A DNA stretch of 64,000 nt from Desulfovibrionaceae bacterium (GCA_015709205.1 JACCQO010000004.1:61552-125551); one strand, 5' to 3'. Numbered from the stretch's first letter, positions 27,566-36,959 are shown. Translations and numbers: made by a program. The notes: a model not told the origin generated them from the letters alone.

Positions 27566-29077
27566 CTACCCGGGCAGGTGGAAGCCGTCGCCGGTCATGG
27601 CCTCGCGCAGGTCCTGGGGGATCTGCGAGGTCTCCGTGATCTGTGCGGGCGTCATGATTTCCTGCATCCTGTCCTCGTCCAGGGACATCCTGTTCTCCAG
27701 CGACTCGCCGATGCGCGCGGTGATGAGGTTCATCTGCCAGTAGGACTTGAGCGTGGCGTCGTGCTTGCCCATCTGCGGATCGTACTGGGCGAATTCCAGC
27801 ACGCCCTTGAACTGCTTGGCGCCCTCGCTGCCCAGGCCGGAAACCACGTTCCGCAAGGCGTCCCGGTCGGTGTAGGTGGTCTCCAGCGCGAACTGCAGCC
27901 CGTCCATGACGAAGGCCTTCAGCTCCGGCCCGCCGAATTCCGTGCCCATGGCCTTGCCCGCCTCCCGCTCCATGACCTCGCGGAACGCCTTGACCGCGCG
28001 GTAGACCTCCACACGGCCGGGGTTGGCCTTGGCGAAGGTGTCCAGCATGGCCCCGACCTTGGCGCGCATGGCCACGATGGACGTGACGTACTGGGCGTCC
28101 TTGAGGTTGGTGGGGTTGGCGATGAGGATGTTCTTCATGGCCGTGGCGTCCGTGCCGGAGAGTTGCTCGTCCACGTGCGCGAAGAGCTGCGCCTTGGCGT
28201 CCACGAAGTCGTTGACGATCTTTTGGGTCATGCTCCGGGCGTCCTGCTCGGAGACCCGGTTCCCGCCGCTGGCGCAGGCGCTCATGATCTGCGCGTTGAT
28301 CCTGTCCTGCAGCTTGCCGAAGTCGTACTTGGAAAGGTCCGTGGGCAGGCCGCGCTGCTGCGCCGCCAGGGTCAGCATGGCCCGGGTTTCGGGATCGGAC
28401 ACGCTTCCGGAGGGGGCGATCTGCTGGAACCGGGCCACCAGTTCCTGCGCCTCCCCGTAGTTCCTGCGCGCGACCACGCCGGTGAGGAACTCGTCGATCT
28501 TGGCCCTGGCCACGTCCTGGGCCTGGCGCTCGGTCACGATGCCCACGCCGCTTTCGCCCAACCGCTTGACCTCGCTGCGGATGTCCCTGCTCAACTGGGC
28601 GGTGTCGTAGTCGCGCAGGAGCACGGACAGCCCCTTGTCCGCGGCGATGTCCGCGAACATGCGCCCGAAACACCCGGGCTGCGGCCCGTCGATCTCCGAA
28701 ACCGTGTGCGCGCGCACGTCGGTGAAGCGGATGTTCTGGTGTTTGGCCTCCTGCAGCCGGTCCATGACCTGCTGCAGCTTGCGCGTGGTCAGGGGGCCGC
28801 CCTTGCGGATGTCGCGCGCCAGCGTGGTGGCGGCCAGATCGGCGAAGCTGTCGCCGTAGGCCGGATCGCTGCGCACGGACGTCACGAACGCGTTGAGCAC
28901 GTTGCGGTTTTCCTGCGCCACGGTCCCGGGCTTGAACAGTCCCCGGAAGAACGCCGCCACCTTGCCCCCGAAGGTGTTGGCGAAGTTCGTGACCGAGGTT
29001 CTCCCCTCGTTCCGCTGCAGCCGCAGCGCCCCCCCGTCGCCTACCCGTGCGGTGAAATCCCCTACGTCCAACGCCAT
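27566..29077 (-). CDS. T3SS effector-like paralogue 4
   Basis: The 503-aa protein has no recognised enzyme domain. Residues 1 to about 110 match the other three proteins of this array: VGDFTA, GGKVAAFFRGLFKPGTVAQENR, then SFADLAATTLARDI and PLTTRKLQQVMD. The rest is predicted helical and also aligns loosely with its paralogues (LKAFVMDGLQFAL region). There is no Sec signal; the Ser/Thr-containing N terminus is compatible with type III export. It is the last gene of the operon that starts with the CesT-type chaperone at 34941. The ribosome site and start share GGAG.ACCGAATCATG with paralogue 3, a trace of duplication. Effector status is inference from context. Confidence 0.65.
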   Translation of the reverse strand: MALDVGDFTARVGDGGALRLQRNEGRTSVTNFANTFGGKVAAFFRGLFKPGTVAQENRNVLNAFVTSVRSDPAYGDSFADLAATTLARDIRKGGPLTTRKLQQVMDRLQEAKHQNIRFTDVRAHTVSEIDGPQPGCFGRMFADIAADKGLSVLLRDYDTAQLSRDIRSEVKRLGESGVGIVTERQAQDVARAKIDEFLTGVVARRNYGEAQELVARFQQIAPSGSVSDPETRAMLTLAAQQRGLPTDLSKYDFGKLQDRINAQIMSACASGGNRVSEQDARSMTQKIVNDFVDAKAQLFAHVDEQLSGTDATAMKNILIANPTNLKDAQYVTSIVAMRAKVGAMLDTFAKANPGRVEVYRAVKAFREVMEREAGKAMGTEFGGPELKAFVMDGLQFALETTYTDRDALRNVVSGLGSEGAKQFKGVLEFAQYDPQMGKHDATLKSYWQMNLITARIGESLENRMSLDEDRMQEIMTPAQITETSQIPQDLREAMTGDGFHLPG

Positions 29078-29108
29078 GATTCGGTCTCCTCCTGGTCTTG
29101 CCCGGCCG

Positions 29109-29312
29109 TCATTCGGCGATGATCAGCCGGCTGGACAGCCGCGACGCCATGACCTCGAACCCGGGATGGCCCGAGTCGATGGATTCGCGGGTGATGCGCC
29201 CCTGGCTGGTCACATCGAGGTGGCTGTCGCCCCCGTTCAGCATCTCGTCCCCCTGCGGATCGTTCAGGTGGATGGAGGCGGGCGTCTCGGCGAACATCAT
29301 GGTGATCCGCAT
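29109..29312 (-). pseudogene. remnant of a fifth effector paralogue (C-terminal module)
   Basis: A 67-codon open stretch matches only the C-terminal ends of paralogues 2 and 3. It has MRITMMF where they have VRM.F/Y, and GRITRESIDSGHPGFEVMAS closely matches the RESIDSGHPRVEVMAT segment of paralogue 2. No N-terminal part remains. It sits between paralogues 3 and 4, so it is probably debris of a deleted gene copy or of an unequal crossover. A small translated peptide cannot be excluded. Confidence 0.7.
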
Positions 29313-29383
29313 CTCTTCGGTGGCGAAGGGCCTCGGCGGCCAGGCAGGCGGAGTCGGGGCCGGAGCCCCGATCGCCTCCCCGC

Positions 29384-31249
29384 CTACTCCTGCGCCTCCA
29401 TGAAATTCATCGAATAGGCCGCCGTATCCAGAACGAACCGCGGTTCGCCCCGCTCCATGCTCTCGCGCGAAATGCGGCCTTCGAGGACGAAGTCGAAGGC
29501 GCTCCGGCCCTGGTCCAGCAGGTGCAGGTCGCCCCCGGCCTGGTTCAGGAACCGGGGCGTGGAGGTGAAGGTCATCCGCACCGAGCGGTCCCCGGTCTTT
29601 TCGTCGATGCGGGATTCCAGCCGCGTGTCCGACGGGCCGCCGCCCAGGTCGCCCACGAAGGGGCGGCGGATGCCGTCGCCGGGCTTGGCCGAGGACAGGA
29701 TCGAGGTCAGGCAGCCGCCCAGCCCCTGGTGCAGTACCGAACTCAGCGCCCGGGCCTGCTGCCCGCCGCCGGGGCCGGAAAAGAGCTTGCGCCACCTGGA
29801 CGCGCCCTCGCGCTCGTCCAGGCCGGGCTTGCCCACCTCCACGCCGTCCACGACCATGGTCGTGCCCGACATGTCGCGCTGGGTGGCGTCGCTCAGGCCG
29901 TGCTCGTCGAACTTCGGCCTGGCCGTGGTGAACAGCTCGTTGACGCGCCCTTCGACCGCCTTGGCCACGGAAGGACCGAAATTGCCGGAGTGCACGTTGT
30001 TGACGCTGCCGGGCAGCAGCGGCGCGCCGAGGCCCCTGGCTTCCAGGGCCAGGCGCGTCTGCTTGGGGAAGTGCGGATCCACGCCCTTGACCACGGGCCG
30101 CTGCACGAGCTCGTTCTCCTGGGCCTCGCTCAGCCCCAGCGGCCAGCTGTAGGCCGTGACCATGCGCGCGAGGACCTGCTGGGTGCGGTTGCCCGTCTGG
30201 CGGTTCACGTTGGTGCGCTCCGAACGCGTGGGCAGCGACTGCAGCCCCTCGATCACGCTGCGCAGGGCCACGCCGCGCTCCGAGCCGAGCAGTTCCACGC
30301 CCTTGCGCATGTCCTCCTTGGAGACCGCGCCGCTGTTCACGGCGAAGCTCATGGCGTCCTGGTAGAAATTGAGCACGTCCTCGCCGCCGATCATGGCCCC
30401 GCTCTTGCCCATTTCCGCGAAAAAGGCGGTGCTGAGCCCGCGCACCGTGTCGAACAGGCCCAGGGCGTCCTTGTCGCCGCTCCCCAGCTCCTTGGCGAAC
30501 TTCTCCACCGCGCCGCGCACGGCGACCATGCCGCGGATGTAGTCCGGAGTGACCTTGCCCGCCGGGCTGCGCAGCAGGGTCTGCTTGAGGGGTTCGTACT
30601 CGGGCGACGTCTTGGGCACCACCTCGTCGAGCACGCGCAGGTTCTTCTGCACCTGGCCGGCCAGTTCCCTCGCGTGCTCGCGCACGATGGTTTGGGCCTT
30701 GGCGTGCGAGGTGACCCAGTATTCCTTGGCGAATCCGCCGGGGGATTTGATCTTTTCGGCGATCCGCATGCGCAGGAACATGGTGTCGTAGGAGTCCGTC
30801 TTCTCCGGCAATCCCCGTTCGCGCATGACGTCGGCGAAGATCGAGCGGAACTCGCCGCTGGGGCCCAGGTTGGTCATGGCCGTGGCCATGCCGGAATTGA
30901 TGCCCTCGAGCAGGGTCAAGCGCTTGCCGATGGCGTCGAAGACCTTCTGCACCGTGCGCCCGGTAAGCGGCTTGCCCGCCTTGATGTCGTCGTGCAGCAC
31001 GCGCTCCGCGAGATTGGCGTAGTCGGCCGTATAGCTGAAGTTGCGGGTCCGGAAGGTCTTGACGAAGGCCCGCATCACCTGCCGGTTCTCCTCGGCCACC
31101 CTGCCGGGCGTGAAAAGCTTGCGCAACGCGCACACCACGCGGCCCTTGAAGGTCTTGTCCAGGGCCACCAGGTCGGTGCCCTTGGCGTTCAGGCCGTAAG
31201 TGAGGCCGGATCCGCCGACCTCCCGGAACGAGGATATGCTCAGGGACAT
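29384..31249 (-). CDS. T3SS effector-like paralogue 3
   Basis: The 621-aa protein shares the N-terminal domain of the array (FKGRVVCALRKLFTPGRVAEENRQVM, residues about 34-60; then GKPLTGRTVQKVFDAI). Like paralogue 2 it also carries an extra C-terminal module of about 230 residues, from ALEARGLGAPLLPGSVN to the RISRESMERGEPRF segment. No catalytic motif is recognised. It is mostly alpha-helical before the C-terminal part, which looks beta-rich. There is no Sec signal. It lies in the operon with the chaperone, with 45 bases to the gene upstream. Confidence 0.65.
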   Translation of the reverse strand: MSLSISSFREVGGSGLTYGLNAKGTDLVALDKTFKGRVVCALRKLFTPGRVAEENRQVMRAFVKTFRTRNFSYTADYANLAERVLHDDIKAGKPLTGRTVQKVFDAIGKRLTLLEGINSGMATAMTNLGPSGEFRSIFADVMRERGLPEKTDSYDTMFLRMRIAEKIKSPGGFAKEYWVTSHAKAQTIVREHARELAGQVQKNLRVLDEVVPKTSPEYEPLKQTLLRSPAGKVTPDYIRGMVAVRGAVEKFAKELGSGDKDALGLFDTVRGLSTAFFAEMGKSGAMIGGEDVLNFYQDAMSFAVNSGAVSKEDMRKGVELLGSERGVALRSVIEGLQSLPTRSERTNVNRQTGNRTQQVLARMVTAYSWPLGLSEAQENELVQRPVVKGVDPHFPKQTRLALEARGLGAPLLPGSVNNVHSGNFGPSVAKAVEGRVNELFTTARPKFDEHGLSDATQRDMSGTTMVVDGVEVGKPGLDEREGASRWRKLFSGPGGGQQARALSSVLHQGLGGCLTSILSSAKPGDGIRRPFVGDLGGGPSDTRLESRIDEKTGDRSVRMTFTSTPRFLNQAGGDLHLLDQGRSAFDFVLEGRISRESMERGEPRFVLDTAAYSMNFMEAQE

Positions 31250-31294
31250 GATTCGGTTCTCCGGGGTTTGGGCCCGGTGGGGCCGGTGCGAAGA

Positions 31295-33199
31295 CTAGCC
31301 GGGCTGCTCTCCTTCGATGAACGTGGCGTCGTAGTGCGTGGCCATGACCTCCACGCGGGGGTGGCCGGAATCGATGGACTCGCGCGGCACGCGCACCTGC
31401 ACGGCCACGGTGTAGGAACTCTTGTCCGGGTCCAGCCACTGCACCCCGGGTTCGTCCATGCGCATGATGTTCAGGGGATTGCACCGGTATTCCATGCGCA
31501 CCCACAAATCCCCGGTGGCCTGGTCCGTGCTCACGGTGTAGGTGGTGTCCTCGCCGCCGAGACCGCCTCGTGCGCCGATGTTGCCGATGAACGGGCGTTC
31601 GATGCCGTCGCCGTCCTCCACCTCGGTCATGGTCTTGGACACGCAGGCGGAGAAGCCCTGGTTGAGCAGCGCGGTCAGCGCCCGGGAGCCCTCCAGGTCG
31701 TAGGAGCCGTCCTTGCGCGTGAAGATTTTTTTCTCCCAGTCCTGGGCGATCTTGCCCTGATCCTGCTTGCCGATGGAAACGCCGTCGATGGTCGTGTGGC
31801 AGCGTTCCACGTCCGCGAGCATGAACCTGCCGCGCCCCTTGGCGTCGATGGTGTCCTCGCCGTCGGTGTAGAGCGCGTTGAGCCGCGCCTCCAGGGACCG
31901 CGTGAAGGAGCCGTCGAAGCGCCCCTCCAGGTGGTCGTTGACGCCGTTGGCCAGGATCGGCGCGCCCAGCCCGGCGGATTCCAGGGCCCGGCGGAACGCC
32001 GGGGAGAGGCCCTGGCCCGGGGAGGCCACCTGCGGATGGGCGGTGAGGGCCTGGCGGTCGGTCTCGCTCACGCCGGTCCTGGCTCCCATGGTCTGGACCA
32101 TGGCGTTGAAGAGCTGCTCCACGCGGCCCGCGGTCTGCTGGGTCACTGCGGAACGCTCCTCGCGCACCGAGAAGGTCAGCAGCGTCACGTAGGCGCCGCG
32201 GATCTCGTCGCCCGACTTGGAGCCGAGCAGGGCCATGGCCTTCTTCATGTCGCCTTTGCTCACTGAGCCGGAATTGCAGGCGAAGTTCAGGCAGTCCTGG
32301 AAAAAGGCATGCATGTCGTCCACGCCGAGCTCCAGGCCCATGGCGCTCATCTTCTCGACCAGGGCGTCGCTGAACCCCTTCATGGCCGTGAAGACCTCGC
32401 CCGGGCTCTTGCCCTCCTGGATCATGGCCGTGACCGCGCCGCTCACCGTCTCGCGCATGGCCATGACGCCCTGCAGGTAGGAGGGCGCCTTGATCTTGGC
32501 GTGGCTCTGCAGCGCCGTGGACGCCAGGGCTTCATAGTCCTCGGAGGTCTTGGGCAGGGTCTGGTCCACCACGGCCATGGCCTTCTGCGGCTTTGCGGTG
32601 AAATCCTCGATGCACCGCCGGGCGAGGGCTTCGACCTCATTGCGCGACAAGGGCCGGAACGACGTTTCGTCGCCCCCGCCGAACTTTGCGCCCTCCATGA
32701 TCTCGGCGCGCAGGGCCGAGGTGTCGTAGCGTTCCGGAAGCCCGGGCAGCCCCTTGGCCTGCAGCACCTCGGCGAAGATCGTGCGGAAGTCGCTGTCCCG
32801 GTCCAGGCTGGCGAAGCTCGTGGCGGTCTGCACGTTCTGCCGCTGCACCTCGGCCTTGTGCTGGTTCATCGCGTCCACGACCTGGCCGATCCTGCGCCCG
32901 GTCAGCGGCCTGCCCGCCCGCATGTCGCCGGCAAGCATCTGCCGGGCCATGTCGCCGAATTCCTCGCCGTAGCGGAACCGGCTGGAGCCGATGGAGGTGA
33001 TGAAGGCCTCCATCACGCCCCGGTTCTCCCGGGCCACGGTGCCGGGGGTGAAGGTCTTGCGCAGAAAGGCGACGACCTTGCCCTTGAAGCTGGTGGCGCC
33101 CTTGACGATATCCTGGGGGGCGCCGGTTCCGTCGCGCTGCAGCTTGAGATCGCCGCCCAGGGCGCGCGCGTCCATGAACTTCTGGATGCTCAGTCCCAT
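31295..33199 (-). CDS. T3SS effector-like paralogue 2
   Basis: The 634-aa protein shares the N-terminal array domain (FKGKVVAFLRKTFTPGTVAREN; GRPLTGRRIGQVVDAM) and the C-terminal module of paralogue 3. Matches include ALESAGLGAPILANGVN, ALTALLNQGFSACVSKTM and GDGIERPFIGNIG against GDGIRRPFVGDLG. The central part is helical with a conserved LNFACNSGSVSKGDM-type segment also present in paralogue 3. No known domain is recognised. It is encoded between paralogues 1 and 3, with 45 bases on each side. A role as a secreted effector is inferred from the shared N terminus, chaperone and T3SS. Confidence 0.65.
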   Translation of the reverse strand: MGLSIQKFMDARALGGDLKLQRDGTGAPQDIVKGATSFKGKVVAFLRKTFTPGTVARENRGVMEAFITSIGSSRFRYGEEFGDMARQMLAGDMRAGRPLTGRRIGQVVDAMNQHKAEVQRQNVQTATSFASLDRDSDFRTIFAEVLQAKGLPGLPERYDTSALRAEIMEGAKFGGGDETSFRPLSRNEVEALARRCIEDFTAKPQKAMAVVDQTLPKTSEDYEALASTALQSHAKIKAPSYLQGVMAMRETVSGAVTAMIQEGKSPGEVFTAMKGFSDALVEKMSAMGLELGVDDMHAFFQDCLNFACNSGSVSKGDMKKAMALLGSKSGDEIRGAYVTLLTFSVREERSAVTQQTAGRVEQLFNAMVQTMGARTGVSETDRQALTAHPQVASPGQGLSPAFRRALESAGLGAPILANGVNDHLEGRFDGSFTRSLEARLNALYTDGEDTIDAKGRGRFMLADVERCHTTIDGVSIGKQDQGKIAQDWEKKIFTRKDGSYDLEGSRALTALLNQGFSACVSKTMTEVEDGDGIERPFIGNIGARGGLGGEDTTYTVSTDQATGDLWVRMEYRCNPLNIMRMDEPGVQWLDPDKSSYTVAVQVRVPRESIDSGHPRVEVMATHYDATFIEGEQPG

Positions 33200-33244
33200 G
33201 AAGCAACACTTCCTCTGGCCGCGCCGCGCGCGGCCGATTTTCTC

Positions 33245-34471
33245 CTAGTGCGGCACAGGCACGCCCAAGGCCTCCATGCCCAGTCGGCCTTCGGTGCTGA
33301 TCTGCTCCGGTCCCCGAAGTTCCTGCGCGTTCACGCTGGCGGACGCGGTGGACGAGGCGTACCCGGCCTGCTGGCCCAGGACCTCGCCCAGCCTTGAGAG
33401 CAGGGTCAGGGCATTGCCCGCCTTGCGCAGGTTCTCCATGCCCTCCTGGTCCCTCGCGTACCGGCCGCTCAGATGCACCCCCAACCCGGAGCGCACCGAC
33501 TCCATGCCCCGGCTCCCGATGCCGAAGGCGCGCTCGAAGTCCTGCGCGCCCTTGCCGCTCAGGCCGGAGGCGTAATGCAGCGACAGCAGCAGCACGTCGT
33601 TCAGGTCGTCGGAGCCCACCTCGTCGTAGTGCGTGCCCAGGGCCGTCTGCACGGCTTCCAGAAACGTCTTCGCCTCGCGCAGCCGCTCCACGTCCGAGCG
33701 TCCGGGATCGCAGAACTTGTCGAGCAGGGCCTTGGCCGGCTCCAGCAGATCCTTGGCGCAGGCGATGGCCTTGGGCTTGACGGGCGACATGAGGCGCAGG
33801 GCGGCCTTCTCCATGCTCGTGCGCTCCGGCCCCGCGTTGGGGAAGGCGGTCGCCACCGTCTGCAGGCTGCGCTCCTTGGCGTCGAAGAAGGCCGTGATCT
33901 TCGCCTGGGCGATCTGCTGGGCGCGCTGCTGGGTGACCATCCGCACCCCGCCCCCGCCCTCGCGCATCACGTCCTCCCTGATGTCCTCGGAAAGGGCGCG
34001 CGTGTCATAGCCCTGGGTCAGCACAGGCAGGCCGCGCCGCCCGGCCTCGTCGGCGAAGAGCGAGCCGAACGTGCCGGGCCTGGTGTCCTCGTTTTCCGAG
34101 ACGACCATGGCCTGGAAACGGGTGAAGCCCACGTTGTTGGCTTTGGCCTGATCCAGCTGCTGCACCACCCGGCGCACCGTGCGCTGGTTCAGGGGCTTGC
34201 CGCCGCGGATGGCGTGGGCCAGGGAGGTGGCGGCCAGGTCGCCGAAACTGTCGCCGTACCTGGGGTCCTGGCGCACGGCCGTGATGAAGGCGTTCATCAC
34301 GGCGCGGTTATCGCGCGCCACCTGGCCGGGGTGGAACAGCCCCTGGAAGAACGCCGCGACCTTGCCCTTGAAGTTCTGGGCAAAGGTCTTGAGCCCCTGC
34401 CCGGTCTCGTTGAGCTTGAGCGAACCGCCGCGCTGCACGCCGGCGGTGAAGTCACCGACTCGAAGTCCCAT
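33245..34471 (-). CDS. T3SS effector-like paralogue 1
   Basis: The 408-aa protein is the shortest of the array and the closest to paralogue 4 in its N-terminal half: RVGDFTAG, FKGKVAAFFQGLFHPGQVARDNR, YGDSFGDLAATSLAHAI. It lacks the C-terminal module of paralogues 2 and 3. It starts 14 bases after the chaperone gene with AAAGGAGG, so the chaperone probably serves it first. Its helical central region ends with LHYASGLSGKGAQDF, aligned with the equivalent segment of the others. No enzyme motif is seen. Confidence 0.65.
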   Translation of the reverse strand: MGLRVGDFTAGVQRGGSLKLNETGQGLKTFAQNFKGKVAAFFQGLFHPGQVARDNRAVMNAFITAVRQDPRYGDSFGDLAATSLAHAIRGGKPLNQRTVRRVVQQLDQAKANNVGFTRFQAMVVSENEDTRPGTFGSLFADEAGRRGLPVLTQGYDTRALSEDIREDVMREGGGGVRMVTQQRAQQIAQAKITAFFDAKERSLQTVATAFPNAGPERTSMEKAALRLMSPVKPKAIACAKDLLEPAKALLDKFCDPGRSDVERLREAKTFLEAVQTALGTHYDEVGSDDLNDVLLLSLHYASGLSGKGAQDFERAFGIGSRGMESVRSGLGVHLSGRYARDQEGMENLRKAGNALTLLSRLGEVLGQQAGYASSTASASVNAQELRGPEQISTEGRLGMEALGVPVPH

Positions 34472-34485
34472 GGTTGCCTCCTTTG

Positions 34486-34941
34486 CTACGCGCGGATGCC
34501 TTCGGGGAACATGCCGCCGGACTGGGCGTCGGACGGGACCTCGGGCCTGGCCTCGGCCACCACGGACCGCCAGTGCTCGGTCAGGTTGACGAAGTTCTCG
34601 ATGATCTTCTCGAAACGCACGCAGGTCATGTCCTTGTAGGGCCCCTGCCAGGCCAGGGAGATGATGCCCGCGGACTTGTCCATGCCGATGGCCCCGCCCG
34701 AGGTGCCCCGGAACAGGAAGTTGGCCTCCAGCAGGGTCTCGTAGAACGCCTTGTCCGCGTCCGCCGGGATGTCGCCGATGTTGGCGTAGAGGAAGAGCTG
34801 CTCGCTCTTCTCGTTGACCTCGATGTTGACCACGATGTCGTCGAAGAACAGGCAGCAGTAGCCGTACTCGTCGAACTCCAGCCCGTCGAAGCCGAGGGAC
34901 GTACCGAATTCCTTCAAGATCGCATCCATTTCCGTGCCCAT
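34486..34941 (-). CDS. CesT/Tir-type class I T3SS chaperone
   Basis: The 151-aa acidic protein has the class I secretion chaperone pattern: an N-terminal helix (ILKEFGTSLGF), then DEYGYCCLFFDDIVVNIEVN and LFLYANIGDIPADADKAFYETLLEANFLFRGT, the classic CesT-fold signature. It should bind the N-terminal region of effectors and hold them ready for export. The ATG at 34941 has AAAGGAGG and begins the recognisable fold. It is the first gene of the operon with four effector-like paralogues whose shared N-terminal domain may be its binding site. A sigma-54-like promoter lies about 50 bases upstream of the start. Confidence 0.85.
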   Translation of the reverse strand: MGTEMDAILKEFGTSLGFDGLEFDEYGYCCLFFDDIVVNIEVNEKSEQLFLYANIGDIPADADKAFYETLLEANFLFRGTSGGAIGMDKSAGIISLAWQGPYKDMTCVRFEKIIENFVNLTEHWRSVVAEARPEVPSDAQSGGMFPEGIRA

Positions 34942-35001
34942 GAGTTCCTCCTTTGTGGGCCCCGGCACACCCGCCGGGATCGCGTCCTTTTCGCCAGTCC
35001 T

Positions 35002-35017
35002 AGCACACATCGTGCCA
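35002..35017 (-). promoter_or_regulatory. sigma-54-like promoter of the chaperone-effector operon
   Basis: The minus strand reads TGGCACGATGTGTGCT. Against the consensus TGGCACGNNNNTTGCW it has one mismatch and keeps GG-N10-GC. The expected start of transcription is about 34991, roughly 50 bases before the chaperone ATG. Confidence 0.7.
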
Positions 35018-35127
35018 GTCATGGCTTATGTTATATATCAATATGTTACAAAAATATAATCAGGGGTTCCGACAACTTGATTGGCACATGGCAAAAGCGG
35101 AAATCGCCAACCTCTCTGGCATGGCGA
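35018..35127. other. AT-rich gap between sctU and the effector operon
   Basis: The stretch near 35025-35070 is far more AT-rich than the rest of the window (runs such as TTATATATCAATATG). It may be an IHF or activator site for the sigma-54-like promoter. No terminator for sctU is seen here. Confidence 0.4.
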
Positions 35128-36174
35128 TCAGACCTTGCCGTCCTGGAGCTGCTGCACCCAGCGCAGCACCTCGGCCACGGGCTCGATGAGGTCGCCCGGG
35201 ATGTACTGGCCCACGTTGGCGTCGTCGTAGAGGTTGTGCGCCAGGGGCACGTTCTGCATGATCGGCACCCCGGCCTCCTTGGCCGCCTCGACCATGCGCC
35301 GGGCCACCAGGTTGGCACCCTTGGCCGTGACCACGGGCAGCTTGGTCTTGCCCTTTTCGTAGAACAGGGCCACGGCCAGGTGCGTGGGGTTGGTCACCAG
35401 CACCGAGGACTTCTTCACCTTGGCGATGGTGTCGGACATGACCAGTTCCTGGTGGAGCTGCTTGCGCTTGCTCTTGATGATCGGGTCGCCCTCCATCTCC
35501 TTGTACTCGCGCTTGACCTCGTCCTTGCTCATCATCAGCTGCTTGGTGTGCAGCTTCTTCTGCAGAAAGAAGTCGAAGGCGGCCACGATGGTGAAGCACA
35601 GGCCCGTGTTGACCACTATCTTGAAGAGCACCTTCCCGAGCACGGCCATGAGCCCGTCCATGCCGCCGTAGGGAATCTTCATCAGCGCGTCCAGCGCGTC
35701 CTCCACGACCATCTTCAGCAGGATCCCGAGGAAGAGGATCTTGAGGGCCGACTTGACCAGCTCCAGGAAGTTCTTCTTGCAGAAGATGCGCTTGGCGCCC
35801 TCGCCGGGGTTGATCTTCTTCAGGTCCGGCTTGATGGATTCCAGGGAGAAGAGGAAGCCCACCTGCACGTAGTTGGCGGCCACGCCCATGACCGCGGCCA
35901 GGAAGACCACGGGCGCGCAGACCAGCGCCGCCTTGGAGAGCACGCCCGCCAGGACCATGGGCAGGGCCTCGGCAAAGGGCCGGTCCATGTAGTGCGTGGG
36001 CAGCAGGACCATCTCCTTGATGTTCGCGAGCATGGAGTCCCAACCGATCCAGACGACCAGGAAGGCGCTCAGGATCACGGCCGTGGAGGCCACCTCCTGG
36101 CTCTTGGCCACCTGCCCCTTTTGGCGCGCGTCGCGCAGCTTTTTTGCGGTCGGCTGTTCGGTCTTCTCGCTCAT
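35128..36174 (-). CDS. sctU: T3SS export apparatus switch protein SctU
   Basis: SctU (YscU/FlhB family) is an inner-membrane protein that sets substrate specificity by self-cleavage. The 348-aa product starts with SEKTEQPTAKKLRDARQKGQVAKSQE, has four hydrophobic segments up to about residue 210 and carries the NPTH cleavage site in LVTNPTHLAVAL. The length is normal. Its ATG overlaps the sctT stop by four bases. It is the last gene of the long sct operon. Confidence 0.96.
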   Translation of the reverse strand: MSEKTEQPTAKKLRDARQKGQVAKSQEVASTAVILSAFLVVWIGWDSMLANIKEMVLLPTHYMDRPFAEALPMVLAGVLSKAALVCAPVVFLAAVMGVAANYVQVGFLFSLESIKPDLKKINPGEGAKRIFCKKNFLELVKSALKILFLGILLKMVVEDALDALMKIPYGGMDGLMAVLGKVLFKIVVNTGLCFTIVAAFDFFLQKKLHTKQLMMSKDEVKREYKEMEGDPIIKSKRKQLHQELVMSDTIAKVKKSSVLVTNPTHLAVALFYEKGKTKLPVVTAKGANLVARRMVEAAKEAGVPIMQNVPLAHNLYDDANVGQYIPGDLIEPVAEVLRWVQQLQDGKV

Positions 36175-36959
36175 GCGATGCCCTTTCCGAGGATGTGGAT
36201 CAGCTTGTGGATGATCACGAAACGGTTGGAGAACTGATCCATGAGCGTGGTGAAGTAGATGACGAGCACGAAGATGGCCAGGCCGCTCTTGATGGGCATG
36301 GCCAGGAAGAAGACGTTGAGCTGCGGGGCGAAGCGGTTGATGAGCCCGAGGCCGAGGTCCGTGAGAAAGGTGAGCATGACCACGGGCGCGGCCAGGAGCA
36401 CGGTGTAGTACATGATCAGGTCGACCTGCCGGAGGAAGAAGAGCGCGAACTTGGGGTCGGCCACCTGGGGCCAGAAGCTGACCACGGGCCAGGCCGCGTA
36501 GCTGGCGAAGAGCACGCCGATGAAGGTCAGGAAGCCGCCGGAGAGGAAGAAGAGCACGGTGACGGCCTGGAAGAACATGGCCCCCAGGGGCGAAGTCTGC
36601 TCGCCGCTCATGGGCTCGGTGGCGTCGGCCTGGGACGCGCCGCGCTGGTTGTCGATGAGAAAGCCCACGCTCTCGGCGATCCAGAAGACGATGGAGGCCA
36701 TGAAGCCGATGAGCAGGCCGAGGACGATCTCCTTGAAGATGATGGCGAAGAAGGTGATCAGCGAGTCCACCTGGCCCATGGTCAGGGTCGGGGCGATCAT
36801 GGGAAAGAGCACGAACATCAGGGAGATCATGATCCCGTTGCGCAGCACGTCGGGCAGAAGGCGCTCGCCCAGGAAGGGCACCACGGCGAAGGCCGCGATG
36901 ATCCGCGAGGAGCTCAGGGTGAAGACGAGCACGATGTCCTTGAGCTGGGCGATGTCCAT
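36171..36959 (-). CDS. sctT: T3SS export apparatus protein SctT
   Basis: SctT (YscT/FliR family) forms part of the SctRST export gate in the inner membrane. The 262-aa protein has about six hydrophobic segments and the family segments FLGERLLPDVLRNGIM and LIGFMASIVFWIAESVGFLIDNQRG. It has a normal length. It starts 20 bases after sctS and overlaps sctU. Confidence 0.95.
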   Translation of the reverse strand: MDIAQLKDIVLVFTLSSSRIIAAFAVVPFLGERLLPDVLRNGIMISLMFVLFPMIAPTLTMGQVDSLITFFAIIFKEIVLGLLIGFMASIVFWIAESVGFLIDNQRGASQADATEPMSGEQTSPLGAMFFQAVTVLFFLSGGFLTFIGVLFASYAAWPVVSFWPQVADPKFALFFLRQVDLIMYYTVLLAAPVVMLTFLTDLGLGLINRFAPQLNVFFLAMPIKSGLAIFVLVIYFTTLMDQFSNRFVIIHKLIHILGKGIA

